Below, piece by piece: positions 62,994 to 64,000 of a stretch of 64,000 nucleotides of DNA. The notes under the pieces were generated by a model that had not been told where the DNA came from, searched no databases, and saw nothing but the letters and a program-made list of their open reading frames with translations. Within the stretch, counting starts at the first letter, position 1; each line of letters opens with the position of its first letter. The position numbers and the translations under genes are program-made. This stretch comes from Qipengyuania soli (GTDB lineage Bacteria; Pseudomonadota; Alphaproteobacteria; Sphingomonadales; Sphingomonadaceae), in contig NZ_CP064654.1 of assembly GCF_015529805.1 (NCBI RefSeq), forward strand, positions 558,001 to 622,000, in the 5' to 3' direction.

Positions 62994-63889
62994 GCGGTCT
63001 TTTCGAGGAAAGCTTCCATCGCCGCATTGAAGGCTTCGGGTGCTTCCCACTGGACGAAGTGACCGGTCCCGGGAACCTGCACCACTTCGGGGTTCTCGAT
63101 GACTTCATCGAGCCCTTCGAGGTTGGCGGGCGGCAGCGCCATGTCATCCATCGCCCAGATCACCAGCGTCGGGATGGCCAGCTTGGGCAATGGGAAAGGC
63201 TGGTAATCGGCGGGGAGCTCGTAAGGCGCGTCGAGCGAAAGCACCTCCATCGGGCTTGCACGATAATAGTTGAGCATGCCGAAGGCGGCGTCGGGGTTCG
63301 ACCAGTCCTGGAGCAGTTGCGCCTGTTCCACCGGGTCCATCGACGTGGTGACTTCGCGCCCCGCGAATGCCTTCATCAGCACCGGGGCCAACCCATGCTC
63401 GCGGATCATGGGATCGTTTGCCGGGTCGCGGAAGATGCGGAAATACTGGCTCGCCTCGCGCTGCTGGCGGTTGGTGTAGAGCAGCTTGGGGAAGAGCACC
63501 GGATGGGGCGCGTTGGCAATGATGGCACGTGTCACCCGCCCGTTCATCATCCCGCCGTAGGCAACCCCCCAGGCGATCGCGCCGCCCCAGTCGTGACCGA
63601 CGATGCTGAACTTGTCGATGCCCAGTGCATCCATCAGCGCAAAGGCGTCGCCGATCATCTTGTCGGGTGTGTACTCAGACACTTCCTGCGGCTTTGAAGA
63701 GCCGCGATAGCCCCGCTGGTCGGGTGCGACACAGCGATAACGGTCGGAGAAATGCGTGATCTGGTTGCGCCAGGTGCGGTGGCTTTCGGGAAAGCCATGG
63801 AGGAACAGCAAGGCCGGTGCATCGCGCGGTCCCTCGTCGACCACGTCGAGGTGGATGCCGTTGGCGAGATCGACACGCTTCTGTTCCAT
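62990..63889 (-). CDS. Epoxide hydrolase-like alpha/beta hydrolase
   Basis: 299 residues. Oxyanion motif FLHGFPESHRTW (HGxP) and an Asp nucleophile in GHDWGG (Asp100) instead of Ser mark the epoxide-hydrolase/dehalogenase branch. An acidic residue in IWAMDDMALP, His in GTGHFVQWEAPE and a candidate lid tyrosine in NYYRASP favour epoxide hydrolase over dehalogenase. No signal peptide. The ATG at 63889 follows the upstream stop by two bases, so it is co-transcribed with the gene at the right edge. Confidence 0.88.
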   Translation of the reverse strand: MEQKRVDLANGIHLDVVDEGPRDAPALLFLHGFPESHRTWRNQITHFSDRYRCVAPDQRGYRGSSKPQEVSEYTPDKMIGDAFALMDALGIDKFSIVGHDWGGAIAWGVAYGGMMNGRVTRAIIANAPHPVLFPKLLYTNRQQREASQYFRIFRDPANDPMIREHGLAPVLMKAFAGREVTTSMDPVEQAQLLQDWSNPDAAFGMLNYYRASPMEVLSLDAPYELPADYQPFPLPKLAIPTLVIWAMDDMALPPANLEGLDEVIENPEVVQVPGTGHFVQWEAPEAFNAAMEAFLEKTA

Positions 63890-63891
63890 GG

Positions 63892-64000
63892 TCAGCCCTC
63901 CGCCTTCATCTTCTCCATGTAGCCGGCTGCGACCATGCCCGCGACCTGGTCGAGCAGCTGGTCGGGCGTGCGACGCATCTCGCCCATTGCCTGCTCCATG
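63892..64000 (-). CDS. C-terminal end of an unknown gene (partial)
   Basis: The reverse strand is open from the right edge to a TGA at 63892-63894. At least 35 residues are visible: a Met-rich helical stretch with QLLDQVAGMVAAGYMEKMKAE at the end. The stop is two bases before the epoxide-hydrolase-like start, so it is its operon partner. The fragment is too short for assignment. Confidence 0.55.
   Translation of the reverse strand, partial: MEQAMGEMRRTPDQLLDQVAGMVAAGYMEKMKAEG

Overview
This is a GC-rich, gene-dense alphaproteobacterial chromosome segment. The organism is most likely a member of the Sphingomonadales near Erythrobacteraceae (inferred from gene content and protein flavour, not from rRNA). 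Pointers are a short-form HisG, a separate PurS, an infA-maf-RNase E/G-yacG-tRNA-Phe block, a K+-independent H+-pyrophosphatase, two TonB-dependent receptors, a WS/DGAT acyltransferase and a stand-alone CpaF ATPase. I see no insertion sequence, prophage, integrase, CRISPR array or plasmid function. No gap between supported genes exceeds 300 bases; the largest are 16934-17206, 23720-23988 and 35451-35670.

Layout. 1-1910: end of the proton-translocating transhydrogenase operon (pntB) and a small anchored protein. 1921-6762: a block of exported proteins: a histidine-rich TPR protein, a parallel beta-helix protein, a diheme cytochrome c and a membrane-anchored hydrolase, the first two behind near-identical promoters. 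6818-13851: racemase-like protein, secreted subtilase, dNTPase, NAD(P)-binding protein, BASS transporter, ABA4-like membrane protein, acyl-CoA ligase. 13885-20361: entericidin, two EamA transporters, CpaF, GlmS and a GFA protein. 20442-30891: GGDEF-EAL protein, purQ/purS, TonB receptor, M16 peptidase, lipid kinase, purC. 31016-35450: Na+/H+ antiporter, HPr-kinase-like protein, tRNA-Phe and the yacG/RNase/maf/infA operon. 35671-38451: a TonB-receptor-like protein carrying an unusual 180-residue Gly-rich and Cys-repeat insert. 38461-42167: lipase-like hydrolase, WS/DGAT enzyme with a lysine-rich tail, flavoprotein. 42224-48510: UvrC, a lipocalin-like protein, one REP-like palindrome, an HTH protein, a universal stress protein, an HD-protein/class II aldolase pair and a Crp-family regulator. 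48507-55228: hydrolase-permease fusion, DEAD-box helicase, TesB, cupin/GNAT pair. 55329-61853: hppA, thiL, an esterase on the opposite strand, then nusB-hisD-hisG. 61896-64000: DUF2332 protein, epoxide-hydrolase-like enzyme and the end of an unknown gene.

How the genes work together. Much of the window is housekeeping: redox and proton balance (pntB, hppA, antiporter), purine, histidine and thiamine synthesis, DNA repair, RNA metabolism, and lipid handling (acyl-CoA ligase, TesB, WS/DGAT). The best candidates for undescribed biology are the exported TPR/beta-helix/diheme-cytochrome block, the Cys-repeat insert in the second TonB-type receptor, the racemase-fold protein lacking one catalytic residue, the HD-protein/aldolase pair, and a recurring TTG-N16-CATGAT promoter form. 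Sequence shows these features; their functions are inference.
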